DNA of 64,000 nucleotides from Balanoglossus misakiensis (lineage: Eukaryota > Hemichordata): contig CM082592.2 of assembly GCA_040954595.2 (NCBI GenBank), positions 2,108,001 to 2,172,000 on the forward strand, in the 5' to 3' direction. The notes below the pieces were generated by a model. That model was not told the DNA's origin. It worked only from the letters and a program-made list of their open reading frames with translations, and made no database searches. This document shows, in pieces, positions 34,102-46,469 of this stretch. The first letter of the stretch is position 1. Every line of letters begins with the position of its first letter. The translations under genes were made by a program, and so were the position numbers.

Positions 34102-34569
34102 ATTTTATTACGCCGAACATTTGAACGTACATACACTGCAGCATGTAGCATGTAGACTCGCGTCCATATGTCGTACGTTGCTGAGAATGTAAAATGTCTC
34201 GATCTCCCAAGAATTATACGATACCTACTTCGAACTTAGATTATTTTGAAAATACTGCGCTGTTGGTTGCGATTTTGGTGTATTTACTGCCCGTTTGCAG
34301 TAAAATATCATCCAGTTGAACAGGTGTTAAGCCTGTGTGTCGCTTTGAAGCCATATAGATGCGGGAGTTGACTGATCGTGAAGGAAGCCATTGAACGACA
34401 GTTTGGAACGCGCAGAAGTCGCGCGCAGAACACCAAAACAACCCAGCGGGCAATATCAGCGCACGCGACAGGGCTTTATCAACTCTAGCCATGTTATATC
34501 ACTTTTTTCTCTATATCACGTGAGCACGTCTCAGCCAATCACGAAAACAGTATAATACGTGAGGTGTAA
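34102..34569. other. No gene recognised
   Basis: Short gap between repeats. The 83-codon minus-strand frame at 34241-34492 has no motif. Confidence 0.4.
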
Positions 34570-35100
34570 TAAAGGTATATATACCATATACCATGGGACC
34601 TTATGGGATGGGTTGCGTCTGTATGTATGGATGGATGGATGTATGTCTGTCCACATCAAAAACTTGAAAACCACTGCACCTATCACCTCAATATTTGGTG
34701 TGTAGGTGCAGGCAGGGCTGTAGATGGGAGTTTGTCCAAACGATGTTGCCAGGCCCAAAAATATGCAAATTAGCCTGTAAAATGTGAAATTTTTCAAAAC
34801 TCTGAAAGTCAACAACTACTGATCAGATTCCTTTAAAAATTGGTATGCATGTACCTTATGTGAACCTCACACCGACCTGTAAGTGTTTAGTTAATATCAT
34901 GGATGATTTATTTTTTATGAATTTTTTAGTCTTTTTCAATATTTTAGGTAAAAAAAAAAAATTTCTGAAAGTCATGGGCCAATTTAAGTCATTTTGGGTC
35001 AATTTGTTGCTTTTTGTATGCATATTTGTAATTTTGGGGATATTTGGTCAAAAATCATTTTCTCTAAAACCGCTTGTTATATTCCTTAGAAATTTGGCAG
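34570..35100. repeat. Third copy of the 22.5 kb dispersed repeat
   Basis: TACCATGGGACCTTATGGGA at about 34590, a GGATGGATG run and ATATTTGGTGTGTAG are followed by sequence matching 23420-23700 with indels. It has the same orientation as the other two copies. Confidence 0.68.
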
Positions 35101-35914
35101 GCATGGTTCTGGGGTTAACCAAGGTAAGGTGTTGTAAAACTATGTTACATCGTTTTTGTGTAATCTGTTCCCTGAAATGTCCAGTCCTAAGTGCAATCTC
35201 TCCTAGAGTGTACATGAGCTGATGATGTCACAGTTATATTTGTGTATCGAAATAACCTTGGGGCAGTGTGGCACACACCATACTTATGTAGGTGTAGCAG
35301 CATTGGAAAGACTGCTTGATTTTCTGTAGTTCAAAGAACACACAGGAATAGCTCAAAACATGTGTTGGCATTATTGTAATAACTTTAGATCTGTTGCAAT
35401 CTAAACATATTGTTTGCAATATTGCACTATATTATTGTTGGCAAACCTCTCAGTGGCTGTTATCTGCTGACTTTGAACCCTAAAGTATCAAGCTACTGTT
35501 GCCAGCAATGTGAGGGAGTACTGGCAGTGCCAGGAACAGCCTAATGAGCAGCCACTTCCTGTCATTGTTTTGGAACAGTTAGAGACTTAGCCAGCACTTT
35601 TTGTCAAATCAAATTGAAGGTAATTATATTACATATTTTATGTTTCAGGTGAAGTTTTTCATAGTGTTTCTCTATTTTGGAAGTCCTAGAACATGTGATG
35701 GTCATATTGATGTTGTAGTTTCAATTACTCCTATAAAAATGATGGAAATATATGTTGTGTGAGTATGTTACAATTCAGCAATTCTACATGTTACATTTTT
35801 GCCAGGCTTTTACTTGCATATTATCCAGGCAGTTTCAAGTTGTCTAACCAATGATGTTAAAATGCTGTTATTGATATTATCACACTGTTGTCTTTTGCTA
35901 CTAAGGTCAGAATT
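35101..35914. other. No gene recognised
   Basis: AT-rich sequence preceding the protease pseudogene start. Any promoter would lie here but no core element is clear. Confidence 0.4.
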
Positions 35915-38106
35915 ATGCCAAGGAAAAAGAATTGGAGAAAATCAGCTGTGAAAAAATCGGTATGTGTGTATTTGCATACTATAAAATAGTACATGCAAGT
36001 AACCTTTAAAAAAACACATGATTACATACATCATCTGCAGTAAATTCTGGTTATAATGCTGTCTGCATGCAGTCACATGAAACAGAAAATAGAGGTCTAC
36101 CTTTGAGCATGTGAAAGTAGGTCAAGGTCATTGTTTGGTCGCAGGTAGGCTTTATCAGCTAGTCCATAATGATCAGTAAAATCGAAAGTATTGTTATTTC
36201 TGCGATTTTGCGTTATTGGTTTCTCATGTCACTGTGTTTGTTTTTGAAATACAAGGCAATGAATTTTGTTGATAATTAAGGAACACTGAGTCAGCATATT
36301 TAGTGATGGTTTATTTATGGGCAAAACATTTTGTGAAGTTTATCTAAAAAAATTACAGTGACCATACGATATTTGATGGATGCATTTATTTTTATTTGAT
36401 TGAGCTATGAGTAAAATTTCATGGAAATAGTAGAAGTGAGTTTTATAGCTGTACTCAATGTAATCATATGGAAAAAGTCATATGCGCACACATTTTCCCA
36501 GTTTTGAAGTTTGTTTTAAACTTGGTAGTTTCAGAGTAGATAGAGGGTACGTTCAACTTTCCAGACTCAATTTGTCAGGTAAAGTGTGTGGTTTCAAAAG
36601 GTTCAACTGAAAAAGATTTATTAGAAAAAGTTTTATTTGATATGGAACCTTGTAAAAAGGCGAGGTTTGTAGGCGATATAATTTCAATGCTGCAATGACC
36701 TTTCGAATAAAGATTGTAAACATAAGTGTAAGACACAATGTTATGGAAGGTCAACCCTGTGCCCTTAGTAGTTATTGATAAGGTGGTGTGACAATAGCCA
36801 TGTTACTAATTTGTGCAATGTCTTTGTCCACATGTGATATAAAAATATAATGCAAGTAGCTAAATTTTGCAAATTGTATTGAAATTACAACAAATTTATA
36901 CAAAAGCTTAATTGAACACATTTGCAATGTACATTCTAGTGATAGTACTTATATCTACATGATACACACAAAACCAATTTGAATATGACACAAAATTGAC
37001 CTGTCATTGGCTGTCATCGTCATAGTACTCATCAGGGGTCAAATAAGGACAAGTGATGGAAATTAATGTAACTGTATGTTATGGTTACAAGTATGTCATG
37101 TGTACCAACACCCATGTAAAATAGCGCGATTCATGTGAAATATATACAAATCATGTAAGCGCTAATTCTCTCTTTTCTGTGTTATTCCTCAACAGGCTGA
37201 TGGACCAATCATATCAGCTGGGTCTGATTCTGGTTTGGGTGGATCCAGTAAGGTAAAACACCCTGTGCTACAAGCGACATTCAATAAGTCAGATTCATAC
37301 GGCAATGCCAATAACAGTATGTCAATATCCTCAAGCATAGAACCATACAGCAATAATATGTGTATATCTTCAAGTACCATTATTTTTAGTTTTAATACTA
37401 CTCAATCGGTTACAACCTTCAATAAGAATTCTTCGACCAGTGTGTCAAATCAAAATTCCTCTTGTATATACTACAGTGCAAATGATGCACATGACAAACA
37501 AGAATTATACTCTTCTCACAATAGTCACACTTTACACTGGGAAAGTTACACAATAGACAGTGTACTCCAAGGTAGTTTTCATCAAGGCAATGATATTTTT
37601 AGCATAAATTCATGAGGTAGACAATGTACTTGTAATGCCCTTGCTTTCCTTTGCATATCAAAAGAAAGAGAGATGACATTGACATCTAATGACTTAGATC
37701 ACATTTTACATGCTGGTGATAATTTGTACATTAAAACCACAAATGACCTCAGAGCAAGTAATAAACTATTTTCTGAAATACTAATGTTTGATGAATTGCC
37801 AAATATTGTTTACATGAATTCTGTGCAGTACAATATTACACAAGGAAGACTGTACTTTGGTATGTTAGACTGTATATCTGACTATGATGAACAAGGATGT
37901 ATGGTGTTCAGAGATGCTATGATTAACATATGTTCAATTCTAGTAACTCAGTTATGTTAACACTTGGTGGCTACAGCATGGCCCTTTCTGCAACAGATGG
38001 CAAATACTTCCTATTTGATTCTCATAGTCGAAACTCACATGGTTTCCAATGTTCTGACGGTTCAAGTATTTTATTGAGTTTTGAGACTCTAAATGATTTA
38101 ATATGA
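35915..38106 (+). pseudogene. Cysteine protease-like gene (Herpes_teg_N/OTU-like fold found in transposons), broken
   Basis: Exon 1 (35915-35959, starting MPRKKNWRKS) splices in phase 0 to an exon beginning 37196. A serine/asparagine-rich stretch leads to SFHQGNDIFS and GRQCTCNALAFL. In the related proteins I know from animal transposons this is the catalytic cysteine segment of a Herpes_teg_N/OTU-like protease. Then come ILHAGDNLYI and, in another frame, YFLFDSHSRNSHG, the expected histidine motif. Two breaks are visible. A TGA at 37613-37615 sits three codons before the catalytic cysteine; it is one C-to-T change from CGA. A frameshift near 37930 precedes the histidine motif. Such proteases are expected to cleave ubiquitin-like or polyprotein bonds. 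The copy is probably inactive. The family assignment is from memory of motif patterns. Confidence 0.65.
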
Positions 38107-38197
38107 TCTAATGATTTCATAACCTTAACTTCAATAGCATGACACCTACACACCCCTAGTTGAAGTCCTGTAACAACCTAACGACTATTTCAACATC

Positions 38198-40050
38198 ATG
38201 GTGAAGATCCTAAAGGTGAGTACAATACTACAACATTTCCCTTGCCCAATACTAAATGCATCGTCCGCCAAACAAACACGCCGCGCAATATTTCCAGCGT
38301 ATGTCGTACCGCATGCTCCTGCACGTGTACACGATCGATCACCTGCTACCTCTGTATGTACACACCCGCCGTTGTCGTTATCGTTACACCTTAAACTATT
38401 GTGTATATTTCTGCACAACATAAAATTCAGAAAAGTGTCAAAATGTAGCGATAGCATGCACATGCTATCATTTATTACAACAAATAATGACAACATTACG
38501 CCATTTACCTGGTACATGTATACTTCAGTTGGTGTGTACTTGTGCGCTCAATGCCAATGGAACTATGGGTACGAGCCCATCTTTTCATACACACTTATCA
38601 TGGTTATAGCCGTGCAAGACTTCATAGACTCCAAACGGGCACGCTTACCGGACAGATCGTGACCGCAACTTCTAAGTTGCAATTCCGTGTTATCGGGGCA
38701 ATTTTCCTCCTGTGCCTACCTCTACAATGTGACTCGCTTCAGAGATCATTCGATAGTTCTCCTCGCTCTCTGTAACTTTTGTTTGTTTACCCATGGACAT
38801 CGCCGTATTGTACACAACGACCACTGAGCCATGGGACGTTGGGAGAATTTAATCGCGTCATCATGTTGCAGGCTCCATGTTGTGGTCGGTGTTCATCACT
38901 AATCATGTATCCATGCCTTCTATTCCATACAGGTGCAGGACACCAAACAGCCTTCGAACAACAGCCTACGGAGACGTACGTTGGTTGTCGCCGACAACAC
39001 ATCACAGTACAACGTGACTGTTTGGAACGCACTTACAGACCACCTATCACTAGCTATTAACAACACAATCGTAATCACCAATGTAAAAAAATCTGCTAAC
39101 TACTCAAGGCTAACAACCCGATATCAAAGTGAAATCAAGGTAAGCCATCAACTTCCATCCACTGCAAAGGTCAAGACATCCCTATAATGGACTACATGCC
39201 CCAACCTACAAACTCTACATCTGCCAATAACCATGACCTTCAAAAGTATCACTGTTCATTCCTTCTGTGACATCTATACCTTAATTATACCTGTATCACA
39301 TAAAACATATATCTCTTTAACATCAACAGATACCAAATCAACAACAACTGGACAACTATGAACATGCTGTAAAAGACGATGTCACTGATGACCTATCTGA
39401 AGACTCGGACAGTGATGCCCACTGGACATCTGGAGCAATCCAGGCCATCACATCAGTCGAAAAAAAAACACCAGAATGCACCAATGTACAATGCATTGGA
39501 GTTATTGGTGACAATCGGAGGTACGTGCACACCACAGTACAATATTTCACCCGCAATTCTCAGTGACTTGTATTTAAAAGAAAATGACATGACGTACTTA
39601 TACATTTATCTATTTCTATGTATATCTAAGAAAAGTACCTTCAGGAATTACAATTTAGAGTGAAAATTCCAAAATCCAAATTTAAAAGCCATAGCAATCA
39701 ACGCATTTATGCATAATTTCTTAAATCATTTGAAATGGTTATTGGTAATTGAATTGGTAATTAACAATAACTCTCTCCGTCATGTTTTTTGCAGATGCCG
39801 CATGTGCAAACAACATAAATCACAGACAGTGCGTATGGGCTATGTGGTACAGTTTATGGTCACAACGTGCTCAACACAGATCTACACAATCTACCCATGC
39901 GTGACCAGATACCTGCTTCGCCATCTGCATATTTCCACAGCCAACAAGACACCCGACCAACTTCAGCAAGCAATCACGGACAGATTAATTTCACCGATAC
40001 CTCTTAAGTTCAAAGCTCACAACCGCATCATTGTTGAAGCAAAATTCTGA
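38198..40050 (+). CDS. RPA-like OB-fold single-stranded DNA-binding protein with zinc-ribbon cysteines
   Basis: Four exons keep one frame from ATG to TGA: 38198-38215, 38933-39139, 39330-39520, 39795-40050, giving 223 residues. Exon 2 encodes an OB-fold-like strand pattern (RTLVVADNTSQYNVTVWNAL, then NNTIVITNVKKS) as in the large subunit of replication protein A. Exon 3 is acidic and ends with CTNVQC; exon 4 starts CRMCKQH. Together these form a C-x4-C, C-x2-C zinc ribbon like that of RPA70 domain C, followed by GYVVQFMV. It would bind single-stranded DNA. Full RPA70 is about 600 residues, so this is a short form of the kind carried by some Helitron transposons. It starts 92 bp after the protease pseudogene on the same strand. 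All splice sites and the frame are intact, so it may be functional. Confidence 0.72.
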
Positions 40051-41390
40051 ACTCAACTGGTTTCCTCATTTACAAACAGCACATTATTTTCTCCTGTTAT
40101 TTTGTTGTAATGTTGTACTCAAACTCTAAACATCAGCGCATATATGCCAATTGTACGACCATTACATACAGTTATTATTTTTTTGTTTTATTTTGTTTTT
40201 GTTATTTATTGTAAGGTTGTAGTCTTATTTCCAACAGCCGTATTTTTTTTGTTTTGTTTTTTTTCCGCTTTTTTTGTTGCAATGTGTAATCTAACTTTCA
40301 AATACACGTACATGTATACAGGTTAGGCAGACACCATACTGCTTGCAGATGCACAGGCATCATCTCATAATGTGACGTTTCATTTGTTGAACAAAATCAT
40401 AACATATGTCATTTTAACTTTGCCCCTCCCACTGCCAACCGGGCCCCCTCCTCCATCCAAATACATTGTACATGTAAGATATTTGGTTGCCATTCTGAAA
40501 TATTGCTAAACAAATAGGTAGTTCTACATTGATCCCAGTCTTCAGTTTATCATTCATCATTCATTCGTCATATTTTTGTTTACTTATTTGTTTATACTTT
40601 ATGCTGTATGTGTTGTCAGTATTGCTGTCTGGAACAACCATTGATGCAGCTGTTAATTTCTCTGCCAGAAGACACTTTTTTGAATCTTTACCATTTTCTT
40701 TGTTATGTTTGAAAACACTTCCACACAACCATACTCTCAAAGGAGACCTCATAAATTAACATCATTAGAAAAAACACACACATGGCTGGTGCAGGCACAT
40801 CAGCTGAAAAGCAGTGTGTACATGCATATTTCAGGAGTGAAAAGAAACCTGTATTGCTTTGATTGACTCATTTTCTGTGCATTATTTCCTTGTTTTTAAT
40901 GTTGCTTTGTTTGTTGCAATATTCCAGCAGCAGTATTTTTTTGTTAGATTTCTGTTTTTGTATGTTCAATAAAAAATATTTCACAAAATTATCACTATCG
41001 TCATAGTTTCCCTTCACGCCTTAAGTCTTGCATTATCCACTCCACAGTAGTCCAGTACTCTTTTCGGTAGCTTGTGGTCCACAGTTTGATATCAGACTAA
41101 ATCCATACAGTCCCTTCGGCTTGCAACGACGAAGCCATACAAATGTACAAAATACACAACCACTATGCTTTGCGCCAATGTATGTGATTAAATATTCCAC
41201 TGCAAATCTGTTTCTGGCCAATCCTCAAATGGGACCACAGTGTCCTTGACGCTATTTTTTAAATTTATACCTCTATAGTTAAGCTATGTCCACGTCTTAT
41301 TGTGGAATTCTGGTCTGTGCAATGGTCTTGTATAGTTACTGGCTATTGGCCAGTGAGCAGAATGGGACCAAAATAAAAGGCAAAATTTTA
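40051..41390 (+). other. 3' flank of RPA-like gene with distant polyadenylation signal
   Basis: T-rich sequence with one AATAAA at 40968-40973, about 920 bp after the stop codon; this is the first clear poly(A) signal found. No other gene is supported. Frames at 40529-40759 and 41028-41249 look random. Confidence 0.4.
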
Positions 41391-41713
41391 GGCTCACCTG
41401 TAACACCTGCTTAACTCATTAAATATTTGCATACCTAATTCCTGGCTAACAAATAGGGCTAGAGGTTTCGTTCTTGTGGGACATGGACAAGTATGGGGTC
41501 AACATTTGTTGCCCAAATTTTGGGTGACCTCAGGTGACCTTTGACCTACTTTCCTATATCTAAGCACCTAGAGCAGGTACAGACATGGCATTTGGAGGGT
41601 TGGGACTACAATCGAAAAGCCAAATTGGGGGTCACCTGTGACACCTGCTCATCTCATTAATTATGTACATACCTAATTCTGGGCTAACTAATAGGGCAAG
41701 AGGTTTTGTTCTT
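41391..41713. repeat. Direct repeat pair, about 85 bp, 238 bp apart
   Basis: 41391-41475 and 41629-41713 share GGNTCACCTGTRACACCTGC, TACCTAATTC, GGCTAAC and AGGTTTYGTTCTT at roughly 80-85 percent identity. They are non-coding. Confidence 0.65.
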
Positions 41714-42889
41714 AAACAAGAGTCTTGGCTGGCGAAGATGGTTGCATCCGTTTCCTACCGAAGTTGTCGATTTGGAAACAAGGCGTAGATGGCAAAAACA
41801 CATAAACAGAAAGGATCATGGGAAGGGGAATGATTGGACACCAAGATAAAAGAAGCCCGTCTACTGAACAAACTTGGCTACAATGATAGAAGCGGGAAAA
41901 CCGTTTCGTGTTGAAAACCACCAGTGTTAAAGGTCTTCACAGCACGATTCCCGCTGTCACCGAATCTGGTGATCAGCAATGCGGTAAGGATGACAATGCC
42001 ACCCTACCAGCCTCAAACACATACCCGATTGATAGTGCTGAAATGCCTGTAACCGATTCTCCTATATTCGATGGCCATTCTGTCAGTAAATGTGAGCAAA
42101 CACGGCCATTAATGAGGCCTATTGTTATTACGATTTTGAAAATCCTGATCTGATGCTGGGAAAGGGCAAGAGGGAAATTGAAATTGGGAATTAAGACAAC
42201 ATTCATGTGAGTAATCTTAGATGAGAAGTCAGAATTCATGAAAAGAAATTGTTGAAAAAGGAAAGGCATCCTCAGATTTATTCACACGAATTTAATTATC
42301 GATTGAAGAAAGTTAAAGCTTTCCGCAGGGTTGCCAAATCGCAAACCGTTTGACTTTTATTTGATAGCTATGTTATAGGACAAATTGCCAAAAATATATG
42401 GGCCGTGAAAAAAACATTATCAGGGGTTGGCAGGTTTCAACGAAAGCCAAACAATTTAAGGACCACTCCATATCTTGGGGCCCAAAGATGAATACTTCAT
42501 GACCCTGATGAAATTACGACCGGGAAGTGCTAAATGTAGATTTAGCTGTCCGTTTCGGTATAAGTGTCCTTTCTGTGAGCAAAATAATAAACACATGGGT
42601 ACGGTTTCTATCCAAATAAATAAATAATCCCCATGCAGAGAAATACCAGTTCAACATTTGCCCATCATATTGCAAACGCTAACTATAGAAATATCTGCAG
42701 ACACATCGTACCCAGTATTTACAGGGCAAAGGGGGGGGGGGGGGTTAAATTACAGAACAACGAACCTGTAATCACAGATCGGACAGTATGAAGTTCTAGA
42801 AAGGGTATTATAGCAATTCTTTAAAATAACAGAGACAGTGAAAGAAAGTTTTGTAGGTATTGCCACTGAAAAATATTTCTTCACATTCA
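41714..42889. other. No gene recognised
   Basis: An 81-codon frame at 41908-42153 was inspected and has no known motif. A G-run lies at 42731-42743. Confidence 0.4.
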
Positions 42890-42995
42890 CAAGGACATAT
42901 CACATTGAGGCATAAGAATTAATAGACTGTCATTTTTTTGGCGGACACCCCAAATTTTCATGCAAAAATATTAGCCCCTCCTGGAAATCCTCCAA
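42890..42995 (+). repeat. Left copy of a direct repeat flanking the nested inverted repeats
   Basis: ACAAGGACATATCACATTGA and CACCCCAAATTTTCATGCAA recur in the same orientation at 45967-46090. The second copy carries an extra segment with a C-run. GAGCGAAGCGAG follows at 43004-43015 between weak AATAAT/ATTATT arms. Confidence 0.75.
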
Positions 42996-43450
42996 TAATA
43001 ATTGAGCGAAGCGAGGTGATTATTTCACCCAAATATGCTAATTTTCTCCTGAGAGGTCTTATATCCGTACCAAATACCCGAGCGCACCGTTTATAACCTC
43101 ATTATAATATGATTTTGCTTGATAAAGATAAACAATTTCATTTTTTCAAATCCGTTGTTTGGTTGGGAATAAATCATGCCAGTTCAAGGGCCTCGTCGCG
43201 CACTGTTCCAGAACACGCAATCTGAGCTCGTGCCAACGTGTTCTAGAAGTTCTAAAGTCACGCGATTTTATGCCACCGCCAATAGGATTTATAAAGTGCG
43301 TTCTATTCAGGAGCGTTCCCTTCTACGTGTTCTATTTCGGTTACTTTTTTAAAACTATTCACTGTTCAGGGTCCAGGTACTAGGTCTTCTTGTCTAGAAT
43401 ATAAACCCCGGCTCCAGCCAATCAGCGAGCTGGATTCACACCAAGCATAT

Positions 43451-45825
43451 TACAGTCGCATCGATGACCCATATTAGGAGTTGCTTATTAGCATAAAAAT
43501 TAACATATCATTAATATGTAGAACGCGATCTGACCAATGACGCGCCCGGAAAGCCGCGCCTCTCACCCATTTCCCCGCCCTTTGTTAAGAAAATCACGAC
43601 TTTTTCTTTTCAAATGTAAATTTTGGGGTCAAATACGCTGTTTGGGGATATCCCGTCAATTGAAAATAAGAAAGTACGAGTCAAACTTGCTACCGGGTCA
43701 ATAAGAAAATTTTTCACCAGTGCTTTTGTGAAATATTTAATTTTGATTTTGGCGTCTACGCTATTTTTTGAGGATTTCGCCTGAAAGATGGCGTTATTAG
43801 ACAGAGCATGTAGATTGAAGGCGTTCATCGAGAGCCAAGGTTTCTTAGTGACGGTGATCACCTGACTTGTCTACTAGCTAGTATATCACCGCGCACAGCA
43901 ACCAAAGCAAAATAAAGCGACATGCACCCCCAAAAGACATACATGTATTAGTATACTGTTAGGCAGTTACATGTAAACAACGCCGTTGAAATATGATGCG
44001 GACGCCTGGGAAGTATACAGGCACTTGCAATGGGTGCCGCCCGCCCGTGTCCTCGCCCCTCACTAGACAGATGATGGCCGCATATTTCCTAAACCCATGG
44101 AGGTACTAAGAGATGCCAAAGGAACGCCCGTTGTCTTTATTCTAGACGTCTGACGATGTGGTTGCGTTATAGTTGTGCAAAGTTTGATTTTGCCGATACT
44201 ACTCCCCTCTACTGTCCAGCATGTAAGTGCGTGCTGCCCACCCTCACGTCGCCACACAAACAGGCTGACAGTTGTAGCCTGGACAAATGGCCTTGTTTAT
44301 TTCGTCCTACGTAACATCAAAGGTTGTCATTTCACCACGATCATAATAAGCTCTACCGTTTTAATTTTGTTGTGAGCCAACTTAAACTTTGAGCGGCTGG
44401 GCTGGAAATAATAATCCCTCTTCATGTAGTAATGCAAAGTAATGAGTTGCGACTTACAGACTAATAAACACTATGTCGAAACACGTCATTCACTCTTTGC
44501 GGAGGGACGTCGTCGATATTGTTTGAACACCCAGGGGTGCAGCGCAGCCAGCCCGTACGGTTTCCAGTTGGTCAGTTCGCCGTTTTACTGCAACTTGCCC
44601 TTTCCGTCTAGGTCGTCAATTCATACACCAAGTCACGTCATGTTCCCTACCTTTATTCAAAGAGTAACCCTCATGTTTGATTGTCGAAAACGTAGACACA
44701 TTCTTATTCCATCACGAAAACAATTATTACCAGCGATCGACACATGCGACAGACTGACAGTATGAAGATCAAAAGTCATAGGTCAAAGGGTACGGTTGAG
44801 TCCCGTTTTTTTTCGTGACGAGTTTCAGTGTGATGCAAAATATTCAATTCAGTCGCATAACTAAAATCAATAGATAAATGTAATAACTGTCTACTGGTAC
44901 TTGTCTTTTGAATGATGTATGGCCCTGAAGAAAGGTCGTGTGTTTTGGTTGCGGTGATACCAGTCAGGTGACCACCGTCACTTCATTTCATGCATTAGTC
45001 TCGGTTACCCAGACGCCTTTGCTTCTTCCGATGCTCTCCAGAAAAGGGTCTGGGGAAATGCTATTGAAAGCTTTGTAAAACAAAATGGCCGATGTCAGGA
45101 TTTTGATCATCGCCTGATTGGCTGAGCTCTCAGTATGACCCGGGTCATTGCAATAGTTTCGACAATCGTCTACCAAAGATATTTCATATAATTTCTCCAA
45201 CAATGCTAACAGAGGACGCCTTTTGCCTTTCGCATCAACCAACAAGTACCAGTCTCTTGATATGAAGATACAACAAATAATCACACATTGTCGAGAGTCA
45301 GTGACCCGGGTCATACTGAGAGCTCAGCCAATCAGGCGATGATCAAAATCCTGACATCGGCCATTTTGTTTTACAAAGCTTTCAATAGCATTTCCCCAGA
45401 CCCTTTTCTGGAGAGCATCGGAAGAAGCAAAGGCGTCTGGGTAACCGAGACTATTCATGCATCGGTCTGTCTAATACCAGGTCGCCATCTTTCAGGCGAA
45501 ATCCTCAAAAAATAGCGTAGACGCCAAAATCAAAATTAAATATTTCACAAAAGCACTGGTGAAAAATTTTCTTATTGACCCGGTAGCAAGTTTGACTCGT
45601 ACTTTCTTATTTTCAATTGACGGGATATCCCCAAACAGCGTATTTGACCCCAAAATTTACATTTGAAAAGAAAAAGTCGTGATTTTCTTAACAAAGGGCG
45701 GGGAAATGGGTGAGAGGCGCGGCTTTCCGGGCGCGTCATTGGTCAGATCGCGTTCTACATATTAATGATATGTTAATTTTTATGCTAATAAGCAACTCCT
45801 AATATGGGTCATCGATGCGACTGTA
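43451..45825. mobile_element. Inverted-repeat element with arms of about 360 bp and a nested insertion
   Basis: The arms 43451-43810 and 45465-45825 are near-perfect inverted copies (outer CAGTCGCATCGATGACCC, inner GATGGCG and ATTAGACAGA). TA precedes the left CAGTCGC and follows the right GCGACTG, so a TA duplication with CAGT ends fits Tc1/mariner-type insertion. This is a suggestion only. The 1.6 kb between the arms has no coding sequence. A second element (44996-45453) is inserted beside the right arm. Confidence 0.7.
44996..45453. mobile_element. TAGTCTCGG-ended foldback element, 458 bp, 9 bp target duplication
   Basis: The arms 44996-45151 and 45298-45453 are reverse complements (TAGTCTCGGTTACCCAGAC, GGGTCTGGGGAAA, GCTCTCAGTATGACCCGGGT). 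TTCATGCAT flanks both sides (44987-44995 and 45454-45462). The interior of about 145 bp is unrelated. There is no coding capacity. It belongs with 49541-50479 by its terminal 70 bp. Confidence 0.9.
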
Positions 45826-45966
45826 TTATAATTTCTGAATAAACCTTAAAGCTGCACAGTTGATGGCAAATACCATTTTGGGTATATTTGTATTTTGTGA
45901 AATAAACATCGATATACAAACCTTTAACATGAAAATAATTGCCCTACCCATGGACTCGGGTCAAAT

Positions 45967-46110
45967 TTACAAGGACATATCACATTGAGGCATAAGAATT
46001 AATAAGGTTGTTTTTTTTTCATAGCACCCCCCCCCCTTAAAAGACTGTCATTTTTTTTGGCAGACACCCCAAATTTTCATGCAAAAATATTATCCCCTGG
46101 AAGTATTTTC
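45967..46110 (+). repeat. Right copy of the direct repeat
   Basis: Same sequence as 42890-42995, with an added segment of about 40 bp containing T8 and C11 runs. The two copies bracket the nested inverted-repeat element. Confidence 0.75.
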
Positions 46111-46469
46111 TGAATAATCCTTAAGCAGACAGTAGCCTAATTAATATACACGCATCATCATATGCATCACTACAATGAAACAGGTCATCCGCGAACGAGG
46201 CTGTAAGGCGTGACTTCCTGACCAGTATGCCAAATCGATCAGATACAAATAGCTTCACGTCGTGTAAACACCTCGCCGACTGATAAAACCCGCACCGCTC
46301 GGCAGCCATACACCCAACGCAATCTTGAACACGGTCTAGCTAAATAACACCAAGTTGTTCGGCCTTAGAGGAAGCAACGAACATAGACAAATGAAATGGG
46401 GCGATGTGACAACAGCGACAGACGAAAATTTGGAACCTAATCTGCAATGAGTCAAGTCAAGGGGTGAGA

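Noticed and set aside
38198-38662. 154-codon frame at the start of the RPA-like gene read without splicing
   Set aside because: The clear GTGAGT donor at 38216 and in-phase downstream exons with domain motifs make the spliced model better.
45288-45515. 75-codon plus-strand frame mirrored by a minus-strand frame at 44988-45314
   Set aside because: Both fall in the inverted arms of the 458 bp TAGTCT element and share peptide sequence only for that reason.
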